A DNA stretch of 64,000 nt from Amphiura filiformis (Eukaryota > Echinodermata > Ophiuroidea > Amphilepidida > Amphiuridae): the NCBI RefSeq assembly GCF_039555335.1, contig NC_092647.1:16292094-16356093 (forward strand), in the 5' to 3' direction. Both the position numbers and the translations under genes were made by a program. Below the pieces are notes generated by a model. The model searched no databases and was not told the origin of the DNA. It saw only the letters and a list, made by a program, of their open reading frames with translations. How positions within the stretch are numbered: the stretch's first letter is position 1; the number at the start of each line of letters is the position of its first letter. Shown here one piece after another: positions 44,098-55,626 of this stretch.

Positions 44098-45656
44098 CTG
44101 AAGAAGAAGAAAAATAAACAAAATTTATTTATGAGCTGACAGTTTTGTGTAATTTGATAACAAATGCATGGTTTGTTTCAAGCCAAATATTGAATGTTAT
44201 ATATAATGCAGCCATGAGTTTTAGGTTTGAATTTCATGGTCTGTGCTAAAAAGCCAGTCAAAAGTTTAGATTGAAAAGATCCAAAAAAATCATACCTCTT
44301 CGCTGGGTCAAGTTGTGTAGCAACTTAGTACATGTAGCTCTTTTTACGCGATAATCAGATAGAGCAGATGAACACCACTGAAGTAATTTGCTGAATGATA
44401 TAAATAGCTAAAAGTTTAACAACCCTCCTCCCTTGCCCTACATCACATTATTTTATTTATTTTATTTTATTACAACTGATTTTTGAGATCTTTTGCCCTA
44501 GGCATGATGTTTGCTTCAAATGTATGCAATAAGGTATGTATACATGTACATGGGTATGTATGTGTTTGGTTTTAATCCTACGTATAGACGAATCCAACAA
44601 GCCAAGTCATGGTCAGGATTTGGTCGGACATCTTTGGGTAGCCGCTAGCACCAACCTAGTGTTTTGAGCGTCCAATTGTGCAAATAAAAGCCGCCTAACA
44701 CCTAGAGAAGATGCAAGGACGAGAAGTACATCAAAGCATAGATACCGTGTGTAGTTAATCCGATTATTATGTATGAGGTGTAAAACGGGTGATGGAATGC
44801 AATTTAAAATTTCCGCCAAGGCCGAATCATTTCACATTTTGAGTGCATTGTAGCCTACGGCTACCCAACTAAAGGCTGCTAGTCAGGTGTAGGAATGCGT
44901 GAATTTAGATTCGTCTATATAAGAAACTTACCATTCTTGGTAAAATCAATTTCTTGGGGTTGTTGAGCTGCTGCCCTACTCTCTGGTGGCAACGTGTGCA
45001 AAGCCTTGTGGCCTCTGTGATTAACATCTTCACCCTATTTGTCCGACAAAATTTCTCCATGGTCGGAGTCAGTTTGTATGCCTTCATGTATAGCTGTCCA
45101 TTGGTCCTTAGTATCGTTGTCTTCTTCTGACACAGTGCACATTTGGGAATCTTAAATGCCGTATGCTGACAATAATGAGCGTGACACAGGGAAAAATTGT
45201 GCGGCAACTCCTCCTCTTTGTAATTTTCGAGACTGAATGTAGCGGAAAAACTGCCCCAATCAGGCGCAGCTATGTTCCACACAGCCGAGTCTTCACACAT
45301 GCTGTAGCGAGCAAGGTAGCAGCCATTATTGGGCACGTTTTCTGGCAGTCGTTGTCCTTGAATGTTGTTTTGGGCTTCTGGTTCCGCAACACCAGTGCCT
45401 TCGTCTTCCTCGCTGGCAGCAGAATCATCTTCTTTGCTAGGTTCGTACAAGGTGGATGGTTCTTGATAGCCAAGTTTGATCTGCAAAGCGCAATTTGCGC
45501 AGATACAAGCATCCTGCGGTACTTTATACTTTTTAACGCCCATAACATGCGTTCCTTTGGGTCTTGTGGAATGTGCATACGCCTCCTGGCACCAAGACTT
45601 TTATCACAAATTTGGCATGTTACGGAACATTCCCGATCTGGGTGTATGTCAGACAT
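43804..45656 (-). CDS. Unrecognised cysteine-pair (zinc-binding?) protein, two exons, apparent frameshift
   Basis: Exon 1 is 45656-44932 and exon 2 is 44097-43804. The donor GTAAGT at 44931 and acceptor CTTCTTCTTCAG before 44097 join in phase 0. From ATG 45656 the protein begins MSDIHPDRECSVTCQICDKS with CxxC. The continuation, with a second pair (CICANC), is in another frame. One small insertion or deletion around 45530-45560 is needed, from either a real mutation or an assembly error. Then come an acidic stretch (KEDDSAASEEDEG), a Cys/His cluster (LCHAHYCQH, CALCQKK) and a second pair (LCTRCHQRVG). The tail is Lys/Gln-rich (FKKYEQQQKQ). Repeated CxxC pairs suggest zinc binding and the charge suggests a nuclear protein; both are inference. 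I do not recognise the family. It could be a pseudogene. Confidence 0.6.
44583..44919. mobile_element. Tc1/mariner-like MITE next to a splice donor
   Basis: TATAGACGAATCCAA at the left faces TTTAGATTCGTCTATA at the right with TA borders. CACCTAG and GTGTAGG blocks lie within. It lies entirely in the intron and ends 12 bp from the exon border. Confidence 0.85.
44932..45656 (-). CDS. Cysteine-pair protein exon 1 (with frameshift)
   Basis: The start ATG at 45656 is preceded by AGATTCAAG. The frame changes near 45530-45560, after which the reading frame from 45543 stays open to the donor. Its last codons are KKLILPRM. An inverted-repeat MITE (44583-44919) begins 12 bp beyond the exon end. Confidence 0.6.
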
Positions 45657-46008
45657 CTTGAATCTCTCGGTGTCACCTTTCCAACATCAAGCTGCAGCGT
45701 AGAGTATTAAACTTTCTGTAAAACATACAAAGACATGAAAAAATGTTAACATTACTGACCGGGCAAATTTCAACATTTGACAGCATAATTTGACTTTTGA
45801 CACTGGATTATTACAGGTAGATTTTTTTTTCCTCATATCAAGGATGATTTGCACCCAAAGTTTGAGCCCAATCAGGAAGATTCAAACATTTGACCTTGAC
45901 CTTGGATGGCATAATTTAAACCAGAAATGGGATTTTAAGGAAGGAGCATCGAATAATAGGCCCATGCAGGAAAATAGCCACTATATCAAATCAGAATCAT
46001 GTATCAAT

Positions 46009-46715
46009 TTAAGGTTGGTCTGAACCCTGGAATTTTGAAACTTTCGGGGACCTCATAACTTCTAAATTGTTGGTCTAAAGTATATAAAAGTATACATATT
46101 TAGAATGGCAAAGACTTGATAAGTTCATCTGTGAGGTCAAATTTGGGCCAAAATGGCACTTTTGGCTCAAAATCCCAAAATAATGGTTTTTGGCCCACTT
46201 CTTTTTCGTGCATCGTAACAAAAAAATTCTTGGGCCAAATTTATTTTTTTCTTAATTTTTAAAAACTACATCAAAATATCTAGGACCAGTTTTTTCATTT
46301 TTTTGAATTTTGACCAATTTCACCAAAAATATTTGAAATTTGGGCCAAAATCGGGCTTTTTTATGATTTTTTTGAAAAATCAGCATTTTTTTACCATTTT
46401 TGGTGCAAATTTCTCAAAGTTAGTCGAAATTCAAAAAAATGAAAAAACGGGTCCTAGATATTTTGATCTAGTTTAAAAAAAATTTTAGCCCAAGAATTTT
46501 TTTTGTTACGATGCACTAAATAGGAGTGGGCCAAAAACCGTTATTTTTGTGATTTTGGGCCAAAAGTGGCATTTTGGCCCAAATTTGACCTCACAGATGA
46601 ACTTATCAAGTCTTTGCCATTCTAAATATGTATACTTTTATATACTTTAATCCAACAATTTAGAAGTTATGAGGCCCGAAAGTTTCCATATTTCCAGGGT
46701 TCAGACCAACCTTAA
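46009..46715. mobile_element. TIR element family B, complete copy
   Basis: TTAAGGTTGGTCTGAACCCT then GGAATTTTGAAACTTTC faces GAAAGTTTCCATATTTCCAG then GGTTCAGACCAACCTTAA. The arms extend well over 150 bp, including TAAAGTATATAAAAGTATAC and TCAAGTCTTTGCCATTC. No protein is encoded. Partial copies are at 19.5-20.5 kb and 23.1-24.1 kb. Confidence 0.9.
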
Positions 46716-46914
46716 AGGAAGTAGGAAGGTGACCTGATTTACAAAATGGAATTCTTTAAAATTGATGTACATGTATATCATGATAAAATGTCGTCCCTCA
46801 CACATTCATGCAAAAAGAACACATAAATGTTTAGCTGGCAAATTGGACTAATTCTTTATGGAATTACTGACATTTACATGTATACAGTGTGAACCAAGGC
46901 TCTACCCCTACAGT

Positions 46915-47060
46915 CCTACTGCTGCAAAACCATGCGCGTATTTTGGGGGGTCTTTGGGGGCACCAGCCCCCCGGGGTAAAAGCAGGGGGCGGCAAAAATG
47001 AAGGGGCGTCGGAAGAAGAAGGGGCGGCATAAACAGTGGCAGCAAAAACGAAGGGGGCGG
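46915..47060. repeat. GGGGCGGCAAAAA iterated low-complexity block
   Basis: GGGGGCGGCAAAAATGAAGG and GGGGCGGCATAAA-like words recur four times. It resembles the word-reiterating interiors of the TIR elements, but no ends were found. Confidence 0.6.
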
Positions 47061-49540
47061 CAAAAAGAATTAGTAAGTACAAAAGGGTGGAAAAAGCATA
47101 AAATTTTTGAAAAAATGGTACTATACATCAAAAAGTGCTGCTTTTCGGGCGATTGCGCCTGAAACCCTTTCAAAATAACAAAGTTTTGAGATTTGAACGA
47201 ATATAATGAAAGTTTTGGCCAGTTTTGAAAAAGTGACCAGCGCTGCAAGAGGAAACTATGAATTCATTGCCTTTGGCTAGGCCCCAGCAAAAAATGCAAT
47301 TTTTGAAAGCAAAAAACAAGATCAATAACAATAAAAAGCGAGATTTTCCAAAAGTTTGCTTTAAAAACCGCAATTTTACCGGAAAATCGTCGTACATAGA
47401 GGGCAGCTTTTTTTATGTACACAAATATTGCTGTCGATCAACTATCGAAAGAACGGCAAAATGTAAACAGGAATTCAATTATTTCCATCTCAAGGTGTTG
47501 TTTACATTTAATAAATCCTTCCTCAGTTAAATAAATTTGACAATAAACTACTACAATTTAGTATTCAATTTACACCTTGAAATGACATTTTAGAGACCAA
47601 ATTGTCTTAAAATGTTGTAAACTTTTTTTAAAGCGAGATTGTAGGTTACACACCTATTGTGCAATACTATTCCTACTGGAGATGCCTAGTTGAACGTTTT
47701 CCATAACGCGTCATGTACACATCATAAACACGAACAATAGAATGCTTCTGTAAAGTCTTATTTTGACATTCAATAAAGTTGTACATTTATTGTAACCTTT
47801 CCTTACAACATCTTGGTCTTCTTTCTGTGATTATTGATGATCTAAGTTATGTTCTAGATGAGTACAAATACGATATTTGACGGTAGAAAACCGTATCATC
47901 ACTGCATCTCCGTTACCATGGGCGCAGCCATTTTGCTTTCTCCCAGAAACCATAGCGGCAGTGCAGATGCTGTGACAAACAAGTAGTCTATAAAAAAGGG
48001 AATTCTGACGGTAACATCCGCCCCTCTAATTGGTATGTTCACAGACATACAATTACCAAAAGGCCAAATATTTACATTGACAAAATCACTTTAAATCAGA
48101 ATGTCTAACATTTGAACGATAACATTTAAAACTTGAAATGTTTTGAACACGTAAACAATTAGTCAACAAACATGTTTAGCTAAATCTGGAAACTTTTCAA
48201 AAAGCAGAACTAAATTTGGATCATGAATATTCCAAGATTTGAAAACATTAACCTGTGATAAACAGATCAAATAAATTTGAAACTCTTGCATGTTTTTGCA
48301 AGGAATTGGAGGAGGAACAGTAATTTCCTGATACCAAATCTCCTAACTAACCATTTGCAAATTAACTTTGTTGATTCACAAACAACTTAACATTCTTAAC
48401 TGAAAGATTATTTATGCACACCTGTGCTAATGATGCTCATTTGCAAAACATAATGGATCTCCATGTAGATCATAAAGTTAAATGTCTGACAGTTCACTTG
48501 CATCAATTGTTGCAGTTCAGTCTTAAAACAGCTCTTGAAGAAATCACATGTATGGTCCTTGCAGGCATGTTGAATATAATAACACATGAAACTAGAAACA
48601 TGTCTGCATGACTTCACTTGGAACTCAAAAAGTTTGCTTGAAAATGAATGAGAGGAAATAGCTTAAGAGCTACATTGACTAGACAAAGCAAACATATGAG
48701 ATTTATCCAATATGATGCCATACACAATGTTGCATGCTTCACTGAAAACCTTTGAATATCTAAAAGCAAGGAATTTTAGCACAATAATATTGCTGAGCAC
48801 AAGTGCTTACTGGTTACCAAACTTTATCATAGGCCCAGTTCTGATCACAAATCTAAATTACCATCTAAAATGATGGAAGTTTGTCCATTTGAGGCTAGTC
48901 ATTTTTCTAGTCCTTGAATGTTCTATTTACATATTTGTTCCAACAGCAAAAAAGAAAAAAGGGGTTGCATACACGTTACAATCTACCGTGAGACTAAGAG
49001 GTGTATGCACTTTTAGTATTTTGTTGCTGAAAGAGAAAATAAAATAATTGTTAGTGTCATCTGAAATCTTCTGCAATGGTGGCTCAGCTCTATACATCTG
49101 ACATGCCGGTGAGATCAATACTATTACTTGAAGAAGATGTAGCTCCCACATTATGATCATTGTCCAACTTGTCACATAATTATTCCCACATAAAGCTCCA
49201 CTCACTCGATGGCCATGTGAATTTATCATGGGCATGTAATGAAGCCTCTTTGATGTGTAACTTGGCACTGATGAAGTTCAGATGATTGTCTTGCTCTGTT
49301 GATACAATATTCTTCATTGCATGGTGGGAATGAGCTTGTTGACAAGTTGAAGTGCACTTGGGTAAAATGCTGAGTTGCCAATTGTAGGTTGCCATGGTGC
49401 CGCTATTGTCTAACAGCTCTAGAAGTCATGTTGACATGGTGGATGTATGCAGGTGGGACTCTCATACTAATTTGTGTACATACTACCTGTGTAGCTGTGC
49501 CATTTACTGTTCAGTCTAGTTGAACTGGTAGAGTATGTGA
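47060..49540. other. No gene recognised
   Basis: AT-rich. Near 47880-47990 a GC-richer patch contains CAAAATGGCTGCGCCCATGG on the minus strand, which resembles a YY1-type promoter element. No transcript can be tied to it. Frames at 48.4-49.4 kb lack motifs. Confidence 0.4.
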
Positions 49541-50200
49541 ACGACTATGGTCCTTTCTACTGTCCTAGTTTCTTCTTTCTTCACCAGTAACCCGGGCAGG
49601 GAGGTTGCTCAATGGCCCGAGCCCGAGCCGAGGGTACCAGTGCCGCACCTTACAACACCGCCCCCAAGACTATGCAAGGCCTTGAAATGGGAAGGGCTCG
49701 TCTCACTGTCCCTTTCACGAACTGCTACATGTCCGGACATGTAGGTTTCATGTCACCCCATTATTACGCACGTAGAAGTTCTAGTGGTTCTTTCTGATAT
49801 GGTTCACTGACAGCTACACAGTACACATGAAGTTAAACTTTCAATGTTTGGTGTTCTCTATAGTCCCCTGCTACTACAGTTTCTTGGTGCAATAATAGTT
49901 TCACTGCAATATATAATTGTCCATTCTTTCAGCCTCCACATTTCAATTGTAAAGGTTCTTATTCTTGATATTTCATTATCTAGTTGTAAACTGCAAATTC
50001 CTTCTTGCTTCATTCAGGAATTTTGTTGTCTCTGGCTTTCTTTAGTGAAAATATCCTTTTTTCACTTTGTTGACTTAGCTAATGGCATAGGCTTCAGGCT
50101 AGTTCTCTCTTTCTGTATGGCTTGTATTCAGTCATTTTAGTGTTCACTGCTTGTCACTTCACTCATACTCATCAATGTTGTGAAAATGTATTCAGGATTT
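49540..50200. other. Possible LTR/UTR zone 3' of the BEL/Pao pol
   Basis: It lies just downstream of the retrotransposon pol in its minus-strand sense. A GC-rich patch (49600-49700) stands out. No second LTR exists for comparison because the 5' part of the element is missing, so LTR limits cannot be set. Confidence 0.3.
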
Positions 50201-50207
50201 GATTTAG

Positions 50208-50573
50208 TTACCCTAAGATTCTTGTTCCAAGAGTAAACATAACTTGGTCACAGGTCTGTTCAGTACTGAAGACTTGGTCTTTATAGATGCACTTCTGACA
50301 AGACCTTGGTTTCCAATATGGACCTGCTGGACTCTGCCCATTAACCATGCGTTTCTTGGGGCATTGTTGTTCACTTACTAAGACTACATCGCCTACTTGT
50401 AGATTCCTTGTTGGTTGTAACCATTTCTGCCGCTTCTGGAGCATTGGCAAATACTCACGGGTCCATCTCTTCCAAAATACTTCTGTCAAGTATTGGATCT
50501 GTCTCCATCGCTTTCTGGCGTAGACGTCTCTTTCATTGAAGCTGCCTGGAGGGAGTGTTACATTGCTTTTCAA
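50208..50573 (-). pseudogene. BEL/Pao integrase C-terminal domain (DUF5641-like)
   Basis: RWRQIQYLTEVFWKRWTREY and LPMLQKRQKW, LQVGDVVLV are diagnostic. The expected final block (RPVTKLCLL) is present but in another frame after about 50340. Confidence 0.92.
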
Positions 50574-50602
50574 CAGAAGTAAGTCATTCGATGTGATGAC
50601 AT

Positions 50603-51481
50603 TCAGATCCCTGGATCACTTGACACTCTGGTCAGAGGTCTGCTGTTCATTATTTGTTCAACTTCGCACATGAATGTGTGCAGCTCCTCCTCTCCTCGAC
50701 AGGTCTTCAAGTATTGCTCTGTTAAGATGGCATTCAGTATTTTTCTCACTGTTCTAATATGCCTCTCCCATACACCTCCATGATGTGAGGCAGCTGGAGG
50801 GTTAAAGTTCCAAGTGATTCCTTGGTTTGTAGAGAATCTCTCTATTACCTCCTGGTCTAACTCATGAAGTGCTTGCTCTAACTCTCTTGATGCACCAACC
50901 AAGTTAGTGCCGTTATCTGAGTGTATTTGTTTCACTGGTCCTCTTCTACTCATGAAGCGCCTCAGTGTGTTTATACATGAACTTGTGTCCAAGTTGGTCG
51001 CTACTTCCAGATGTACTGCGCGACTGGCAAGGCATGTGAATATTACCCCGTAGCGCTTTCTTGTTGTCCTGCCTTGTTTAATCAGGAATGGACCGAAGTA
51101 GTCAACACCGGTGTTGGTAAATGGTGGTTCATCAGCCTGTAGGCGGTTGGCTGGCAAGTCTGCCATCTTTTGACTGCTCACAGCTGCTTGCACCTTTCTG
51201 CACACCACACATTTCTTGACCAGATTCTTTACCACAACTCCTGCTTTGATAATCCAATACTTCTGTCTTAATTCAGCCAATACGTGCTTTCTTCCCTGAT
51301 GCTTGTTGCTTCGATGAACATACTGGATTATCAGTGTTGAGATATGACTATTTTTGGGTAATATGATCGGATGCTTTGCAGCTTCTGTTATTGTGGCATG
51401 TCGCAGTCTTCCACCTACTCGCAACAAGCTGTCTTTCGTCATAACTGGATCTAAATTCGCTATGGAAGATCCTTTCTTCAC
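50603..51481 (-). pseudogene. BEL/Pao integrase core
   Basis: 292 codons are open. Visible are the histidine pair and CVVC of the zinc-binding domain, then the DDE catalytic residues in FTNTGVDYFGPF, QIHSDNGTN and SHHGGVWERHIRTVRK, and MNSRPLTRVSSD. This is the best preserved part of the element. Confidence 0.95.
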
Positions 51482-52915
51482 ATGGCTGGTGCCAGCTTGT
51501 AGGGTCCTGTATTCTGGAAATGTCTGTCTTTGTATCGTGCTTCAGAATGGCAGTTTCTGCCTTGTACATATCTTCAGTGGTAATCTTTCCACATTCTCTC
51601 TTTAGGGTCTCTTTGTCTGCTCCTTTAAGCTTCTTTTGCAGGTACTCCTTGAATTTGGTCCACCAAGCCACTGCTCTCTTCAACTTTACCCAGTCACTGT
51701 AATACTGTATCAAGTTGTCTGCAGCTTCTCTCACTTCACTTGCTTGGATTCCGCATACTGTTGTACCTGCTTCTGTTTTCTCATTTTTCCTATCTTCTGT
51801 CTCTGTCAAATCTTGATTGACTTCAGGCCAATGTTGTTCAGATTCCCAGAGGAAGGCTGGTCCATTCAACCATTCTGTCTTACCGGTAAGGTCTCCAGCA
51901 TTCAGTCCGCGAGAAGCATGATCTGCAGGATTTAGCTTTGTGGGGCAATACCGCCACTGCTGGGGATCTGTGCTTTCTCTAATTATGGCAATTCTGTTGG
52001 CTACAAATACTGGGTATCTGGATTTCTCATTGTTGATGTACTTCAAGACAGTCTGGCTGTCTGACCAGAATGTAGAGTTACTGATCTCAATGTTAAGCTC
52101 TCTTCTTAGGGCGGTTTCTTGTTTTACAGCTAATGTTGCTGCCGTAAGCTCTAACTTCGGGATCGTGTGTGTCTTGAGGGTGTCACACGTGACTTGGCGG
52201 TAACAAATGCGCAATGTATTTGCTGATTTTCATTCACATATCTTACGTATGACACGGTCCAGTAGCCTCCCTGGCTTGCAGCAGCGAAGTGATGAAGTTG
52301 AGTATCAATCACGCTCCCAAAATCCTTAGGCTTGTAACACCTTTCGATCTTGATCTTCTCTATCTTAGGAAGGTCTTCTAGCCAAGTATTCCACTGCTTC
52401 TCTTGCTGTTTGCTTATGTCTTGGTCCCATCCAATCTTGTCTTTGGTAGATGCTTGGAGAATCTGTTTCGCCTTCAGGACGTATGGTGACGTGATTCCTA
52501 TCGGGTCATATACCCGACTCAACACAGAGAGAACATTCCTTCTGGTTGGTCTTAGGTCGGCGCCCTTTACTCCTACCCCTATCTTATCTTCCTCCACGTG
52601 CCAAAGAACTCCTAAAGTTCTTTCTGTTGGAAGGGCGTCATGGCTGAGATCTAGCTCCTTCACTTCCTTGGCTCTTTCTTTCACTGGGATCGCTTCGAGT
52701 AGCTTTCGGCTATTACTTAGCCACTTCGTCAGGTTGAATCCTGCATTCTTCAACAAGGCTGTGATGTTGCTAGCTATTTCTATTCCTTCTTCTTCAGTGG
52801 GAACCGACTTTACGAAGTCGTCAACATAAAAGTCGGTGTTGACTGCTTCTACTACTCTTTTACCATGGTCTTGTTCGTTATCATTGGCTGCTTTCTTTAG
52901 CGCGTAGCTGGCAAC
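51348..52915 (-). pseudogene. BEL/Pao RT catalytic end, Pao protein region and RNase H
   Basis: YVDDFVKSVPTEEEG contains the RT active-site Asp pair. Downstream, LTKWLSNSRKLL, LGVLWHVEEDKI, VYDPIGITSPYVLKAKQILQ and ELTAATLAVKQET, FWSDSQTVLKYINNE mark the connection and RNase H (WSDS). The frame changes near 52180. Confidence 0.92.
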
Positions 52916-53246
52916 ACTGGGTGAGGATGTAGCTCCAAGACGTGTACCCTCATTCTGTAGGTTTTAAGGTCTTGCGCTGTGTCTCCATTAGGCCACCATA
53001 GATAGCGTAGCATATCACTGTCATCTTGTGGTACTCCTACTTGGTAAAACATTTGTTCCACATCCGCCATCATGGCTATTCTTTCTTCTCTCCAACGAAG
53101 CAGAACTCCATACAGGCTGTTCGTCATATCAGGTCCCTGAAGTAATTGTTCATTCAGCGATGTACCTCCAAAGGACACTGGACAGTTAAAAACTACTCTC
53201 ACTTTTGGCTTGTGTGGATGTTGAACAGCGTGGTGTGGAATTCTGC
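52897..53246 (-). pseudogene. BEL/Pao reverse transcriptase, N-terminal part
   Basis: It carries [20 protein letters not shown] followed by the [20 protein letters not shown] block typical of Pao RTs, then the aspartate-bearing [20 protein letters not shown]. The frame is lost near 52920. Sequence beyond 53246 in this frame is antisense to the inverted duplicate and is not RT. Confidence 0.92.
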
Positions 53247-53333
53247 TTCGTTGGAGAGAAGAAAGAATAGCCATGATGGCGGATGTGGAACAAATGTTTT
53301 ACCAAGTACGAGTACCACAAGATGACAGTGATT
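53247..53333 (+). repeat. Inverted duplicate of 53010-53100 (RT fragment)
   Basis: The plus strand reads CTTCGTTGGAGAGAAGAAAG and continues with AATGTTTTACCAAGTACGAG, nearly identical to the minus strand at 53100-53014. About 87 bp are duplicated, with about 146 bp between the arms. The translation [17 protein letters not shown] appears here on the plus strand. Confidence 0.93.
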
Positions 53334-53605
53334 ACTCAATAGCGAGAATTGCGTCGAGAAACCGAGATTGCGTTTTTTGTCGGGGCTTACCGTTGGCCTA
53401 ATGAGGTTACATGTTGTTTTGAGGAATGACAAAGTTGTTGTTGGAAACATTGGAAACTGTGTATTGTTTATTTCAACTCTTGATGTAGGATCGCAAGGTG
53501 AGTGAATTCGTAAAGAGATTTCCTTGTTTGAGCGATAGTAGGATACAGGGACGTCCAGACGTAGGCTAAAATAGTAGTCTTTGACCTGCTCTGACGTGTT
53601 AATTC

Positions 53606-53814
53606 CAGGGTCAGAAATTCGCAACCAAGTGTGAGAATTCGTTTGGATTCTCTAAGTGGAATTTGGCAAGAATCTTTGCCATGGATTCTTGCCTTATGTA
53701 CCGGTATATAACTTTGTAATTTGTAGGATTTAAACTGAAATATTTACAAGAATCCATAGATTCTTGCAATTTACGAGAATGGATTCTTGGATTCTCGCCA
53801 AATTTCTGACCCTG
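53606..53814. mobile_element. hAT-like MITE with iterated AGAATTC/GGATTCTTG words
   Basis: CAGGGTCAGAAATTCGC faces GCCAAATTTCTGACCCTG. Words such as GGATTCTTG and AAGAATCCA recur about eight times on both strands. Flanks share AATTC but not a clean 8-bp duplication. Confidence 0.78.
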
Positions 53815-53889
53815 CAATTCACTCAGTCTTGTTCGTACATATGTATCTGCATACCAGACAGCAAATACTGTGTATTTGCTGTGTGGAAC

Positions 53890-54590
53890 CAGACATAAGG
53901 TATGAAAGGTGAATTTGCCATCAAAGAAAGCCAAAACTGAAAACCGTTTTGTCATAGCACTTTCCATAGCAAAGTTACATCTTATCAAAGATTGACTTTC
54001 ATCAAAAAGATTCAGCTAACAAAACAGCATTTCGGTGGTGTTTCTAGATCTTAAAACAGTGATAGTCTCATGATGATAGCAGATTTCAGGCCTTAATTTT
54101 TGAAAATTGCAGGAGCTCTCTAAGGTGCTCAACAAGGTCAAGGAGCTCAATCTTTTAATATCTGTATTCAAACATAGGGATTCAAGTAGTGAGGAGCTCT
54201 GTAAATCATACTCTTGAAATGTTGTTAAGGAGAGCTGTAGGAGCTCTGGTGCAATTGAGCTCCTCAAAAATGACATGCCTGGAAAAAGTGGGGACTTGGG
54301 AACCATGTTCCCAGGAAATTTTGCTATTTGGAGGGAAATTTGTGTTTTCTAAACAAAGAAATACATAAGAAATAATGGGAACATTTTCAATACTGTGCAA
54401 ACTTGGAGGGAAATTTTGATGATGTTCATGGGAAATATTGCATTTGTCTGAGCTTTTCTACGTGGAACTACTTTCAAAATCCCTTTAAAATTCCATGTGT
54501 GATTGTCTCATCACCAAAAAAAATCATATATTTGGGTCAAGTGAAGTATCTCTGTATTTATGTAGGTTTCCTTCAATCATTGATCAGCAA
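53890..54590. repeat. Dispersed repeat family E, copy 2, with nested insertions
   Basis: It matches 10420-10800 block for block, but is split by 54087-54281 and by a following segment (54290-54440) rich in GGGAAATTT. Its right part resumes with ATTCCATGTGTGATTGTCTC and AATCATATATTTGGGTCAAG. Confidence 0.8.
54087..54281. mobile_element. hAT-like MITE with iterated GGAGCTC word
   Basis: CAGGCCTTAATTTTTGAAAA at the left and CAAAAATGACATGCCTG at the right. GGAGCTC or GAGCTCC occurs about six times. It is nested in repeat family E. Confidence 0.8.
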
Positions 54591-54639
54591 GCTGTTAGAA
54601 CCAAGGAGTTTATATAGGAAGGAGAGGAAATAGATTATG

Positions 54640-55270
54640 TAACGCTTATTGTTCCTTTGTGCCAATTGGAGTTCCCGACACGCTATTCATCGAGAGGTAC
54701 CTTTTGTTCGAGACAAAGGGCTTCCGCCATTAAATCGGTAACTGACCTGACCAGCGTATTAACGCTATAATAGACAGGCTACTGTCAATAAGTGATGAAA
54801 CGAAAGTCACGTAAAAGCGCCTATACGAACGAGAGGTACCTTTTGTACTAGTCCATCCCAAGGGTGTGCGTGAGTTGTCGCATGCACACAAAACAGAGGT
54901 TCACCTACAATACAAACCTATTGCAGCGCCCAAATTGGATTGGGCGCTCATTTGATTATACTCAGTGAACACGCTTTGCTCTACCATTTCGCTACGGACA
55001 GTTCAGCAGCATAGGCAAAGTGTGCGCTCTGTGTGGCGGATGTAAGAATCCCGGATAAGAATCTACACAAGTAAGTTGTCTACATTGTTTGCCAATAGGT
55101 CTACAATAAGGATTTGAAGTAATTACGATATCACTCCTACTGTAGTATTTTTAAGGACATTAGCCGCGGTCCACATCGTGTTTTATTATGTATAGGCTTA
55201 CCATAGTATTTTACATGAGCATCGCGTATATAGGAGTCTACCCTGGACCTCAAATGTGATATATTTGCTG
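54640..55270. other. No gene seen; GAGAGGTACCTTTTGT direct repeat
   Basis: GAGAGGTACCTTTTGTTCGA (54692) and GAGAGGTACCTTTTGTACTA (54831) are about 139 bp apart in the same direction. Nothing else is recognised. Confidence 0.5.
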
Positions 55271-55625
55271 TTATATACCTCATATATAGATTCCTGTCAT
55301 CTGATTGGTTAAAAGTGCAGTCATTGGATTAACTATGCCCTCCTTTTTAACTATTCCCCGGGCAATAGTCTTTTAAAAAGACTATTCCCCGGGCATAGTC
55401 ATTTTCACATCGCGCTGTGTGTAGCTATCAAACTCTACGGTTTCGCACGCCATGGTGTGTTCGCATTATGCACGCGGCGCCAATGCGCTGCCTGCCAGTT
55501 GCGGTGACGCGATCGGTTCATAACGGAAAACTTTCTTTGTAAATTTTACCATGGCCTAATATGAACAATAAAATAGGCCTTTTAACCAATCAGATGACAA
55601 AAATCTATATTAATGAGGTATATAA
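55271..55625. mobile_element. TIR element, ~46-bp ends
   Basis: TTATATACCTCATATATAGA, TGTCATCTGATTGGTTAAAA faces TTTTAACCAATCAGATGACA, AATGAGGTATATAA. The centre holds a further palindrome built on ACTATTCCCCGGGCA. Confidence 0.88.
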
Positions 55626-55626
55626 A

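Larger units (their letters stand above)
50208..53246 (-). mobile_element. BEL/Pao LTR retrotransposon pol remnant, 5' truncated and frameshifted
   Basis: In minus-strand order: reverse transcriptase from 53246 ([35 protein letters not shown], and the catalytic YVDDF near 52826); Pao-type protein and RNase H region (52214-51348, with SRYPVFVANRI and CPTKLNPADHASRG); integrase with zinc-binding HHCC, DDE motifs (VDYFGPF, SDNGTN, GGVWERHI); and the small C-terminal integrase domain (50573-50208). At least five frame changes are visible (near 52.92, 52.18, 51.4, 50.59 and 50.34 kb). Gag, protease and the RT amino end are missing. The copy is inactive. An inverted duplication marks its 5' breakpoint. 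Confidence 0.95.

Noticed and set aside
49547-49797. Plus-strand frames in the GC-rich patch 3' of the BEL/Pao pol as a gene
   Set aside because: Low-complexity Arg/Pro-rich reading without motifs; more likely LTR or flank.
51354-52829. Plus-strand frames across the BEL/Pao element
   Set aside because: Shadows of the minus-strand pol; they show no family motifs.
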